Positions 24,781 to 32,787 of a stretch of DNA of 64,000 nt are shown here, one piece after another. This stretch comes from Oscillospiraceae bacterium (GTDB lineage: Bacteria; Bacillota; Clostridia; Oscillospirales; Acutalibacteraceae). Location of the stretch: positions 1-64,000 of the forward strand of contig SVPP01000004.1 in NCBI GenBank assembly GCA_015065765.1, given 5' to 3'. Every line of letters starts with the position of its first letter. Position 1 is the first letter of the stretch. A program made the position numbers and the translations under genes. The notes below the pieces were generated by a model. The model made no database searches, was not told where the DNA came from, and was given only the letters and a program-made list of their open reading frames with translations.

Positions 24781-25281
24781 TTACCAATCAAATTTTGTAA
24801 GTTTTCCTTCACAAAGAAGTTCAGGAAATCCCCATTGTCTCAGCACCTCAAAGGCTCCTACGCAGACACAATTTGACAAATTAAGGCTTCTTGCGTGAGA
24901 AGAATTTATCATAGGCATTCTCACACATCTGTCGGGATTTTCATGAAGCAATTCCTCAGGCAGACCTTTTGTTTCTTTTCCGAAAAACAGATATGTATTT
25001 TCGGGATATTTTATGTCCGAGTATATGTGCTGTGCTTTAGTGGAAAAATAAAAGTATTCACCATTATTTTTTGCATAAAAATCATCAATATTCTTATAGT
25101 AAGTTATATCAAGCAGATGCCAATAATCAAGACCTGCTCTTTTTAATTTTTTATCGTCAATTTTAAAACCCATAGGCTCGATTATATGAAGACGTGCACC
25201 TGTTGCGGCACAAGTTCTTGCAATATTACCTGTATTCTGAGGAATTTCAGGCTCTACGAGTACAATATTCAAAGAAGGCAT
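24781..25281 (-). CDS. trmL: tRNA (cytidine(34)-2'-O)-methyltransferase TrmL
   Basis: A 166-residue SPOUT-class RNA methyltransferase of the usual TrmL length. Diagnostic segments are LVEPEIPQNTGNIARTCAATG at the N-terminus, FGKETKGLP in the middle, and the knot region MPMINSSHARSLNLSNCVCVGAFEVLRQ. It methylates the 2'-O of the wobble nucleotide in tRNA-Leu isoacceptors using SAM. It is first in an operon with two surface-protein genes; the stop of trmL is close to the start of the next gene (15-bp overlap avoided by the chosen start). Confidence 0.93.
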   Translation of the reverse strand: MPSLNIVLVEPEIPQNTGNIARTCAATGARLHIIEPMGFKIDDKKLKRAGLDYWHLLDITYYKNIDDFYAKNNGEYFYFSTKAQHIYSDIKYPENTYLFFGKETKGLPEELLHENPDRCVRMPMINSSHARSLNLSNCVCVGAFEVLRQWGFPELLCEGKLTKFDW

Positions 25282-25414
25282 ATTTTTATCATCCTTTCAA
25301 AAATTCATTATACCATTTTTCTTATGTCATTTTCAATATTTTCTTGACATTTTTATCTTTCACAATCAAAAACTATATGTGTCGGCAGACAATTTATTTG
25401 AAGAGGGTGAAAAA

Positions 25415-25591
25415 ATGAAAAAAGCAAACAGCAAAAATATCATGACAAGTGTTGGTATTGCAATGGCAATCGGCAGCGGTGCAGCACTTATCGGCAGTGC
25501 AATGATGTCAAAAAATCCTGCAATGACAAGCATGAAAAAGAACGCTGAAAGAGCAATCAAAAACATCGGCACTTATCTCGGAACTATGTAA
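25415..25591 (+). CDS. Small glycine/alanine-rich membrane-associated protein
   Basis: A 58-residue protein counted from the ATG at 25415, behind GAGGGTG. A short basic N-terminus is followed by a hydrophobic Gly/Ala-rich helix (about 9-28, SVGIAMAIGSGAALIGSAMM) and a basic amphipathic tail. No family is recognised with confidence; it resembles small single-span proteins common in Clostridia. It has its own bidirectional terminator. Confidence 0.55.
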   Translation: MKKANSKNIMTSVGIAMAIGSGAALIGSAMMSKNPAMTSMKKNAERAIKNIGTYLGTM

Positions 25592-25617
25592 AAAAGGGCG
25601 GATAACCGCCCTTTTTA
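25592..25617. terminator. Bidirectional terminator between convergent genes
   Basis: AAAAGGGCGG (25592-25601) pairs with CCGCCCTTTT (25606-25615), loop ATAA. It overlaps the stop codon of the HAD gene. Confidence 0.9.
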
Positions 25618-26436
25618 TATCAATTTATTCAAAAATTCTGCTACTGCATCTTCAGTATTCCTTCCGATTACAGCAGTTGCATGTTTCTTTACGTCCTCTT
25701 TTGCATTTTTAACTGCGTATGCTTCATCTGCAATTTCAAACAGTGGCAAATCATTCAGGTTATCACCGAATGCCACAACCTTTTCAAAACCGTAATTTTC
25801 CTTCAACCATTTTACAGCATTGTACTTTGAAGCATTTTCCGAACACACCTCAAAATACCAGAAATCAGGATGATAGGTGTCACGGTAAAACTCGATTCTT
25901 ATCCCCTCAATATCCTTTGTTTTTTCATAAAGAGGTCTCAGTTTTTCATAGGTATCCGAATAAGAATAATAAACAACACTATTGCTTATACATTCCGTAT
26001 AACTGTTTACTCTCGTAAACTTTTTACCGAATTTTTTCTCTCTTTCATTGATAAAAATTTCCGCATTGGGAGAGTTTGTATTCTCATAAAATGTGGAGAG
26101 ATTATCATAATCTATACAATACAGAAATCCCGGCGAACCATGTCTGCATACTTCGCTGAGAAATTTTTCTTTGGCTTTTTCGCTGAAAGTGTGGATATTT
26201 ACATACTTTTTTTCACTCATATCGTAAGATGCAACACCGTTCATCAGAACAACAGGAACATTGACTGAAATGCCCTCCAGCATCTGAATTACAGTTGCAC
26301 CTGTTCTTGCGGTTGCCACTGAAAAATAATTCCCCTTTGCAAGAAATTCATTCAGAAGCTTTTTGCTTCTCTCCGTAATTTCTGCATTGTTGTCAAGAAG
26401 TGTTCCGTCAAGGTCGGAAATATAAAGAGTTTTCAT
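25615..26436 (-). CDS. Cof-type HAD-superfamily phosphatase
   Basis: A 273-residue class IIB HAD hydrolase. Motif I is SDLDGTLLD at residues 7-15, motif II is VATAR, and the late acidic motif is VVAFGDNLNDLPLF; a cap domain lies between. The family dephosphorylates sugar phosphates, FMN or other small phosphomonoesters in the cytoplasm with Mg2+. It has the ribosome binding site GGAGGAAG. It is downstream of the nitroreductase gene with a weak hairpin between them. Confidence 0.87.
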   Translation of the reverse strand: MKTLYISDLDGTLLDNNAEITERSKKLLNEFLAKGNYFSVATARTGATVIQMLEGISVNVPVVLMNGVASYDMSEKKYVNIHTFSEKAKEKFLSEVCRHGSPGFLYCIDYDNLSTFYENTNSPNAEIFINEREKKFGKKFTRVNSYTECISNSVVYYSYSDTYEKLRPLYEKTKDIEGIRIEFYRDTYHPDFWYFEVCSENASKYNAVKWLKENYGFEKVVAFGDNLNDLPLFEIADEAYAVKNAKEDVKKHATAVIGRNTEDAVAEFLNKLI

Positions 26437-26456
26437 ATTCTTCCTCCGAAAACAAA

Positions 26457-26485
26457 GGAGGTTGAATCAGAACGAAACAACCTCC
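26457..26485 (-). terminator. Hairpin between nitroreductase and HAD genes
   Basis: GGAGGTTG (26457-26464) pairs with CAACCTCC (26478-26485) and is followed on the minus strand by TTTGTTTT. It is a modest terminator or mRNA processing stem. Confidence 0.55.
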
Positions 26486-26491
26486 ATAATA

Positions 26492-27037
26492 TTATTTTAC
26501 TAACTGAATACGGCTCTCTTCTCTTGGCTTCGGCTCAGGCTTTTCATCACCGTAACCAACAGAAATCGCAATATCAAAAACAAAATGTTCCGGGACATTC
26601 AGCTTTTTCTTCCACTTAGCACTGTCAGGGCCGTCAAAAAGTGCTCCTACAGATGCAATAATCACAGATTCAAGACCGATTCCTTTTGCACAGATTGCAA
26701 TATTCTCCACCATGATTCCGGCATCCATTTTACTTCCGTTTTCGCTGAAAATCATAGCCATTACGGGAGCATTGTGGTAAACAGGATTTTTCTCCGCTCT
26801 TGTGTAGGCAGGAGTATCATAGCCTACAAATTCCTTGAAATCGTGATTGATTTCTTCGAGCATTCCTTTGTCAGTGATAAACCTTACATGACAAGGCTGA
26901 CCGTTTCTTCCGCTTGGTGCGAGAAGTGCCGCTTTCATTAATGTTTCAAGCTCATCCTCATTCAAAGGAATATCCTTATATTCACGGATTGTCTGGCGTG
27001 AAAGAATAGCCTCTGTAACTTCGTTTTTAATAATCAT
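26492..27037 (-). CDS. Nitroreductase-family FMN protein
   Basis: A 181-residue protein with family hallmarks: RQTIREYKDIPL near the N-terminus (FMN phosphate binding), APSGRNGQPCHVRFI, GIMVENIAICAKGIGLESV and the C-terminal SVGYGDEKPEPKPR. It reduces nitroaromatics, quinones or enones with NAD(P)H. The physiological substrate is unknown. Its start codon shares one base with the stop of the upstream SDR gene (TAATG), so the two are translationally coupled and may act together. Confidence 0.88.
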   Translation of the reverse strand: MIIKNEVTEAILSRQTIREYKDIPLNEDELETLMKAALLAPSGRNGQPCHVRFITDKGMLEEINHDFKEFVGYDTPAYTRAEKNPVYHNAPVMAMIFSENGSKMDAGIMVENIAICAKGIGLESVIIASVGALFDGPDSAKWKKKLNVPEHFVFDIAISVGYGDEKPEPKPREESRIQLVK

Positions 27038-28056
27038 TATTCGCCCTTCATTTCAAGAAGTTTTACTGTGCCGTCATATGATGCCTGGCTGACCTTGATT
27101 GAGTCAGTAATAGCAGCCTTGATATCATCCTCAGTTGCACCAAGCTCAACACTGTACTTTCTGTCGATGAAAAGGTTGATTGCCATGATGTCTGCAAGTC
27201 CGTCAACATCAATACCGCTTTCAATGCCTTTTTCTGCATATTCCTTCTTAACGCCGCCAAGTCCCATTCTCATCATCCAGGGAGCAACGCTGATAATTTT
27301 TCTGTCATCGCCCATGCCTCTTGCAGCATAAACAATCTTGAGGAATTCTTTCCATGTCTGGTTATACATGCTGATAGGCCATGCTTTTGCGCCCTTTGAC
27401 TTTTCAGCAGCACCAACAATAACTTCACCAACCTGACGAACTGTAAGCATTGCTGTACCACCGCCGGGATACATTGTGAAGGGAAGCTTATCCATTCTCT
27501 TGATCTGCTCAATGAGGATAACCCATACGGGCTTTCTTCCGGGCTGTGTACCGAAGATGTAGGGAAGCTCAAGAACTGCTACGTCAAAGTTTTCGTCAGC
27601 AAATGAGAATGCAACCTCTTCCTGATCGATACGGCTTCTGATGTAAGGATGTTTTTCACAAAGTTTCATATCAGGACGCTGTTTTGCAAGATATGAGAAA
27701 TATGAACCGAGAATAACAGCATTTTTCATGCCTACTTCCTTACAGATAGGAAGAATTCTCTTAAGAGGAGCGATGTTGAATTTGTAATATGCATCATAAA
27801 CAGGTGCAGGGAATTCAACTCTCTCGTCAATACCGGCTGCGAAAACGAAGCAGTCATAACCTGCCATCATTTCTCTGAGTTCGTCATCTGTTTTGTCATT
27901 GATGTTTGCAAATACGATTTCCATTTCCTCAGGAATGGGTGCTCCTTCGGGAAGAGGAGGAAGAGCAACTGTCTTGACCTCGTGACCTTTCTGAATGAAA
28001 AGCTCTGCTGCAGCTGAACCGAGAAGACCTGTGCCGCCAATCATAAATACTTTCAT
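27037..28056 (-). CDS. NAD(P)-dependent epimerase/reductase, extended SDR
   Basis: A 339-residue Rossmann protein. The dinucleotide motif GGTGLLGSAAAELF is at 8-21, and DCFVFAAGIDER and LGSYFSYLAKQRP follow extended/atypical SDR layout. The classic YxxxK is not clear: YIRSRIDQEE is the nearest. It may be a sugar-nucleotide epimerase, an NmrA-like sensor or a ketone reductase. It is first gene of a two-gene unit with the nitroreductase (1-bp overlap). Confidence 0.75.
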   Translation of the reverse strand: MKVFMIGGTGLLGSAAAELFIQKGHEVKTVALPPLPEGAPIPEEMEIVFANINDKTDDELREMMAGYDCFVFAAGIDERVEFPAPVYDAYYKFNIAPLKRILPICKEVGMKNAVILGSYFSYLAKQRPDMKLCEKHPYIRSRIDQEEVAFSFADENFDVAVLELPYIFGTQPGRKPVWVILIEQIKRMDKLPFTMYPGGGTAMLTVRQVGEVIVGAAEKSKGAKAWPISMYNQTWKEFLKIVYAARGMGDDRKIISVAPWMMRMGLGGVKKEYAEKGIESGIDVDGLADIMAINLFIDRKYSVELGATEDDIKAAITDSIKVSQASYDGTVKLLEMKGE

Positions 28057-28131
28057 TGAAATACCTCCGGATTTGTTTTAATTAAAATTTATTTATTTAA
28101 TTTTAAAACAAATTAAGGCATTAGTCAAGTA

Positions 28132-28890
28132 TTACTTTGTCAATAAACTCAACACTTTGAAAGAAATTGATGTTTTATAGTAGGGATAAACATAAACAGC
28201 GGGAAAAACAAGAATATAAAGAAGATACCAGGGAAAGAAGCTTAATTTGAACATAGCGGTGTCAAAGCACTTGTTTTCCATTATCTTACTGCTGAAAGAA
28301 ATTATTTCTCTTGCACTGCATCCCTCGTTCTCATAAAAAAGATAAGGTGCCAGAATATATTTCTGACAGTAAACAAAAGAAAAAAACAGTCCCGTCAGCA
28401 GCAGAAGAAAAAAGCTCACAGCAAGCGACAGCATCATCAGCTCACCTATCCCGTCTCTCAGAGCATAGATAAGATATGCGCCTACCGCAATTGACGGCAC
28501 AAGAAAAAGAAGTGTTGCAAGAAGTTTTCTTATCTGCACAGAAAAAAGAATTTTTATTGCACCTGAGGATTTTTTTATACTGTAATAAAAAAACAGTTTT
28601 TTCAGCGACAGTTTATTTTTCTTTGCATTTTCATAAAACCATATATCTCTGCCATAATTAAACGGAAGAATTGCTACATATGATACAACACCGAGAAAAA
28701 CAAGAAAAATCATTCTCATAAGCGGTGATGAAAATTGTGAAACCGGCGGAAGTCTGCAGATTATTTCTCCGAGAATAAATGTATTATTAAAAAAAATGCT
28801 GAAAAGAACTGTAATAATCAGCACGAGTGTCATTTTAAGATTCTGGTCAAGCATGTTTGCTTTTGAAAAAATTTTTATTTTTCCGTTCAT
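28132..28890 (-). CDS. Polytopic membrane protein, DUF975-like
   Basis: A 252-residue protein counted from the ATG at 28890, with GGAGTG upstream; a GTG 9 bp earlier overlaps that site. About five or six membrane helices are visible (for example 18-37, 57-80, 120-145, 152-176, 218-240). The amphipathic segments between helices recall DUF975-type integral membrane proteins. No catalytic motif is visible and the function is unknown. It is divergent from the GDPD-like gene at 29 kb. Confidence 0.5.
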   Translation of the reverse strand: MNGKIKIFSKANMLDQNLKMTLVLIITVLFSIFFNNTFILGEIICRLPPVSQFSSPLMRMIFLVFLGVVSYVAILPFNYGRDIWFYENAKKNKLSLKKLFFYYSIKKSSGAIKILFSVQIRKLLATLLFLVPSIAVGAYLIYALRDGIGELMMLSLAVSFFLLLLTGLFFSFVYCQKYILAPYLFYENEGCSAREIISFSSKIMENKCFDTAMFKLSFFPWYLLYILVFPAVYVYPYYKTSISFKVLSLLTK

Positions 28891-28982
28891 TGTTTTCACT
28901 CCGTAAAATTTTTATACTGAATTATTGGATGTTTTTCACCTTTTTATACACAGAAAAGTCACAAAAATTATACATATATATA

Positions 28983-29012
28983 TTGCGTTTTTTGTGCTTT
29001 TAATGTTATAAT
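28983..29012 (+). promoter_or_regulatory. Promoter of the exported GDPD-like gene
   Basis: TTGCGT (28983-28988) and TATAAT (29007-29012) are separated by 18 bp, about 33 bp before the start codon. Confidence 0.6.
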
Positions 29013-29045
29013 ATATCGTTAAAATAAATTATAATGGAGAAGTTT

Positions 29046-30086
29046 ATGAGAAAATTAGTTTGCTTAGGCTTGTTTATTTTTTTTGTAATCTCTGCAGTAG
29101 CGGGAATCACTGCTTCTGCTGCTGAAAAGGCTCATGCTTCCGATAAGATTTTCACCATCTCAAAAGGCGGAGATACAAGTGAGTTTCCTCAGTATTCAGC
29201 AGAAGCAATTGAAGGCTGCATCGACCTTGGCTTTGATGCAGTTTCTGTTGAAATCGGAGAAGAAGGCATTTCTGTTGATGAGCTGAAAAAAATTCTTCCG
29301 ATTACAAAAGACAGAATTTTTGTGATTCTTGACTGCACTGAGGAAAGCCTCGAAAAAGCTTTCGCTGCCGCTGAAGAATATAAAAATGTATTTTTCCGTG
29401 CAAGAGACATGAAAGCAAAAGACCTTACTCTCTGGGCTAAAGCGAAAAGCAACAAAATAAAAATCATTCCCTCTTATGACGGAAATGTGATTTTCTCTGC
29501 AATTTCAGTTTACAACAAGGCTGAAAAAAATTCACTTGAATTCTGCGAGTTTTCAAGTAAAAACAGATATGGCGTTATTTTTTCCAAATTTTTCGCAAAC
29601 AGATTTGAAAACGTAAAAGCTCTCTCTCCTGTTTTCGACAAAAACATGAGCGGTCAGAGAAATGATTCACTCCACGGTTGGGAAAGTGTTATCGCACTCG
29701 GATACAGTGCAATAGAAACTGAAAATGCAAAAGAATTTTCAGATTATATTTTTCTTCTTGATGAAAGTTATCTTCACCTTGAAAGAGTTTACACTGAGGC
29801 AAAGAAAACCGATATTTCAATTTACTCTGCATCAAGCACAAGTGACTTTGAAAAACATCTTAAAAACGCTGAAGAGATTTTAAATTCTGAAAAACCTTCA
29901 GGTCAGCTTGAAATTAATGAATGTATCGAAAACATCAAACTGGCTTCCACAGAGTTTGAATTATCTGACGGCACAGAAAACAAAACATTTTCCGTCACTC
30001 CTATGAAGATTTTCTGGACAGTATTTGCAATTGCACTCTTCCTTTCATCACAGATTTATTTACACAGAAAAACTGAGAAACATTAA
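29046..30086 (+). CDS. Exported GDPD-fold protein, probably catalytically degenerate
   Basis: A 346-residue protein counted from the ATG at 29046, with GGAG upstream; the ATG at 29034 overlaps that site. It has a signal peptide (about 1-26, ending ASA-AE) and a C-terminal membrane helix (about 318-337) followed by a short basic tail. The body follows the GDPD barrel pattern (AIEGCIDLGFDAVSVEIGEEG, where active enzymes have G-A-D-x-I-E-x-D). The HRG, ExD and HD catalytic motifs are absent. It is anchored outside the membrane and may bind rather than hydrolyse. It is 19 bp upstream of a serine hydrolase gene and likely co-transcribed. Confidence 0.5.
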   Translation: MRKLVCLGLFIFFVISAVAGITASAAEKAHASDKIFTISKGGDTSEFPQYSAEAIEGCIDLGFDAVSVEIGEEGISVDELKKILPITKDRIFVILDCTEESLEKAFAAAEEYKNVFFRARDMKAKDLTLWAKAKSNKIKIIPSYDGNVIFSAISVYNKAEKNSLEFCEFSSKNRYGVIFSKFFANRFENVKALSPVFDKNMSGQRNDSLHGWESVIALGYSAIETENAKEFSDYIFLLDESYLHLERVYTEAKKTDISIYSASSTSDFEKHLKNAEEILNSEKPSGQLEINECIENIKLASTEFELSDGTENKTFSVTPMKIFWTVFAIALFLSSQIYLHRKTEKH

Positions 30087-30105
30087 TTTTTTGGAGGGAT
30101 TTTTT

Positions 30106-31713
30106 ATGGCAGAAAGAAAACTTAAACTCAAGCGCGCAACAAGCCCTGAGGAAGTCGGAGTTTCCTCTGTGGCTATAAAAGAACTCATTGAAGATTTCAA
30201 AAAAACTGATGTCGAGGTACACAGCCTTATGATTCTGAGACACGGCAAGGTAGCTTTCGAATCATGGGCATATCCCTTCACACCCGACATGCCTCACATC
30301 ATGTATTCTGTCAGCAAAAGCTTTACTGCTATAGCAATCGGCTTTGCTATTGATGAAGGTCTTCTCACTCTTGACACAAAGCTTGTTGATATTTTCCCCG
30401 ACTATAACAAAGAAGATGACGAAAATCTGCAGAAATTAACTGTCTTTCATCTTCTTACAATGACAGCAGGCAAAATGGTAAGCGTTCTTACAGACAGAAC
30501 AAAAAATCAGTGGATAAAAGATTTCTTTGACGCTCCCTGGGGATTTGCTCCGGGCGAAGGTTGGGAATATATCAGCGAAAACCAGTTCATGCTCTCTGCA
30601 ATTATCAAAGAGCTTACAGGCAAGTCGTTGAGAGAATATCTTGCTCCACGCCTTTTCGCTCCTCTCGGAATCAGAGAAAACCCATTCTGGGAATGTGACG
30701 GAAACGGTGTTGAAGCCGGTGGCTGGGGACTTCATATAACCACAGAAGAGCTTGCTAACTTTACACAGTGCCTTCTTGACAATGGTAAATTCAAAGGCAA
30801 ACGCGTCATTCCTGCAAAATGGGTAAAATATGCAACAAGCGGTCTTGTTGATAACGATGGTGCTTTTGGCAGTGTTGTTGCAGATGTGACATCAGGCTAT
30901 GGGGCATGCTTCTGGCAGAATGGTGTTGACAGAGGATACCGCGCTGACGGCATGTTCTCGCAGTTCGGATTTGTCTTTAAAAAAGAAGATGCATGCATGA
31001 TTGTTACTGCATGTGAAATCGGCGAGCAAATTACACGCGACTGTATCTGGCGTCACTTTGAAGATTTGTTTGTTAAGGAAGGTTCAAAACAAAAGATAAA
31101 AGAAATCTCCTCTTTGCCTGACCTTCCTGATTTACCCAAATCAAAAATACGCAGTAAATACGAGGAAATCCTCAAAGATAAAAAAATCACACTCAGACCC
31201 AGTGCTCCCCTTGAAGCACTTAAATTCCCATTGAGTGTCCTTCCCATGTATACAACCTTCATGTCTGCAGACAAGGCAGGTTACTACAATAACTTCATGT
31301 TTGATTTTGAGGAAAATGAGTGTATCATGTCTTGGGATGAAGGAGATGAGCACAATTCAATCCGCTGTTCGCTTGAAGGAAAAGTCTCATTCTCTCCACT
31401 TCACCTTGGCGGTATGGATTTTAATGCAAGTGCTTCTGCTTGCTGGATAAATGAGACAAACCTCTTTGTATGGATAAGACCTCTCGGAGCAATCGGTCAG
31501 AGAAGGCTCAGATTTGAATTTAATTCTGACGGCTCTGCCACACTTTATTCGTCGACCTCTCCCGCTCTTAACAAGGTTGCTATTGACTTATCTTCAACCT
31601 TTACAAAAAAAATCAAGCTTGCTCTTGCAAAGAATATTGTTTCTTCTTCTTTCACAACTATGGCTCCGGCTTTCCTTGAGCCGAAACACAAGTGTAGGTT
31701 AGAAGACAGATAA
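30106..31713 (+). CDS. Serine hydrolase, class C beta-lactamase family (paralogue)
   Basis: A 535-residue protein counted from the ATG at 30106, behind GGAGGG (30093-30098). The catalytic S-x-x-K is SVSKSF near residue 80; YISENQF supplies the Tyr motif; GVEAGGWGLHITTEELANF matches the family helix region. The C-terminal about 180 residues form a beta-rich domain. It aligns by eye over its full length with the protein at 21000-22595 (shared MPH.M.S.SKA.TAIAIGFAI.EGLL), so the two are paralogues. There is no signal peptide. Esterase or D-amino-acid peptidase roles are possible. Confidence 0.82.
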   Translation: MAERKLKLKRATSPEEVGVSSVAIKELIEDFKKTDVEVHSLMILRHGKVAFESWAYPFTPDMPHIMYSVSKSFTAIAIGFAIDEGLLTLDTKLVDIFPDYNKEDDENLQKLTVFHLLTMTAGKMVSVLTDRTKNQWIKDFFDAPWGFAPGEGWEYISENQFMLSAIIKELTGKSLREYLAPRLFAPLGIRENPFWECDGNGVEAGGWGLHITTEELANFTQCLLDNGKFKGKRVIPAKWVKYATSGLVDNDGAFGSVVADVTSGYGACFWQNGVDRGYRADGMFSQFGFVFKKEDACMIVTACEIGEQITRDCIWRHFEDLFVKEGSKQKIKEISSLPDLPDLPKSKIRSKYEEILKDKKITLRPSAPLEALKFPLSVLPMYTTFMSADKAGYYNNFMFDFEENECIMSWDEGDEHNSIRCSLEGKVSFSPLHLGGMDFNASASACWINETNLFVWIRPLGAIGQRRLRFEFNSDGSATLYSSTSPALNKVAIDLSSTFTKKIKLALAKNIVSSSFTTMAPAFLEPKHKCRLEDR

Positions 31714-31726
31714 TATGCAATTTCAC

Positions 31727-31761
31727 TTGACAAATTCATGAAAAAGATGTATATTATACAT
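31727..31761 (+). promoter_or_regulatory. Promoter and candidate operator of the arginine operon
   Basis: TTGACA (31727-31732) and TATATT (31750-31755) are separated by 17 bp. A 15-bp palindrome, ATGTATATTATACAT (31747-31761), covers the -10 box. It resembles an ArgR box (TGnATwwwwATnCA) but has a 3-base rather than 4-base centre. It is a candidate arginine-repressor site by position only. Confidence 0.65.
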
Positions 31762-31837
31762 ATTAATTGCATATTTATACCGTAATATTCACAAAAATAC
31801 GAATTTTTATACACTATACACAAAAAGGGTGACAAAA

Positions 31838-32770
31838 TTGGCAAAAGTTTTTATAGACGGAAAAGCAGGTACAACAGGACTTAGAATTTACGAGAGACTT
31901 GAGGGAAGAAAAGACCTTGAACTCATTACTCTCAGCGATGAGGACAGAAAGAATTATGACAAGAGAAAAGAGGCTATCAACTCTGCTGACATAGTTTTCC
32001 TTTGTCTCCCGGACCCTGCAGCAATCGAGGCCGTAGGAATGATTGAAAACGATAACGTTAAAATCATCGATACTTCAACTGCCCACAGAACAAGTGAGGG
32101 CTGGACATACGGCTTCCCTGAGCTTGATAAAGAAAAGCTTGAAAGCCTTAAAAAATCGAAGAGAGTTGCAGTTCCCGGCTGCCATGCAGGCGGATTTATT
32201 GCACTTGTTTATCCTCTCATTAAAAACGGAATAATTCCTGCCGATATAAAAATTGCATGCCACAGCCTTACAGGCTACAGCGGTGGCGGCAAAAAGATGA
32301 TTGCAGAATATGAGGACGAAAACCGCTCATCCCTTTTTGATGCACCGAGACAGTACGGTCTTACACAGATGCACAAACATCTTAAGGAAATGAAAGCTAT
32401 TACAGGAATGGAATCAAACCCCATTTTCTGCCCTATCGTTTCTGACTTCTACAGCGGTATGGAAATGACAGTTCCCCTTTTCGCAAGCGATTTGTGCGAA
32501 GGCAAAACTGTAGAGGACATCAAAAAAGTCTATTCATCACTTTACAACAGCGATATCGTTAAATATAAAGAATCAATGGACGAAGAAGGCTTAATGAGTG
32601 CGAATGCACTTTCCTTCAAAGACAGAATGGAAATTACTGTCTGCGGTAATGACGAGAGAATTCTCCTTATCGCAAGATATGATAACCTCGGCAAAGGCGC
32701 TTCAGGTGCCGCAATTGAATGTATGAACATAATGCTGGGAAATGAGCCTACACTTGGTTTAGATATATGA
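31838..32770 (+). CDS. argC: N-acetyl-gamma-glutamyl-phosphate reductase
   Basis: A 310-residue protein counted from the TTG at 31838, with GGGTGA upstream, giving the typical start MAKVFIDGKAGTTGLRI. It is the short ArgC type. It contains the dinucleotide site GKAGTTG, the catalytic cysteine in VPGCHAGGF, and HSLTGYSGGGKKM. It reduces N-acetylglutamyl phosphate to the semialdehyde with NADPH, the third step of arginine synthesis. It is the first gene of the argCJBDF operon; its TGA lies next to the argJ reading frame (ATGA at 32767). Confidence 0.93.
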   Translation: MAKVFIDGKAGTTGLRIYERLEGRKDLELITLSDEDRKNYDKRKEAINSADIVFLCLPDPAAIEAVGMIENDNVKIIDTSTAHRTSEGWTYGFPELDKEKLESLKKSKRVAVPGCHAGGFIALVYPLIKNGIIPADIKIACHSLTGYSGGGKKMIAEYEDENRSSLFDAPRQYGLTQMHKHLKEMKAITGMESNPIFCPIVSDFYSGMEMTVPLFASDLCEGKTVEDIKKVYSSLYNSDIVKYKESMDEEGLMSANALSFKDRMEITVCGNDERILLIARYDNLGKGASGAAIECMNIMLGNEPTLGLDI

Positions 32771-32787
32771 AAGGATTGGAAATTACA

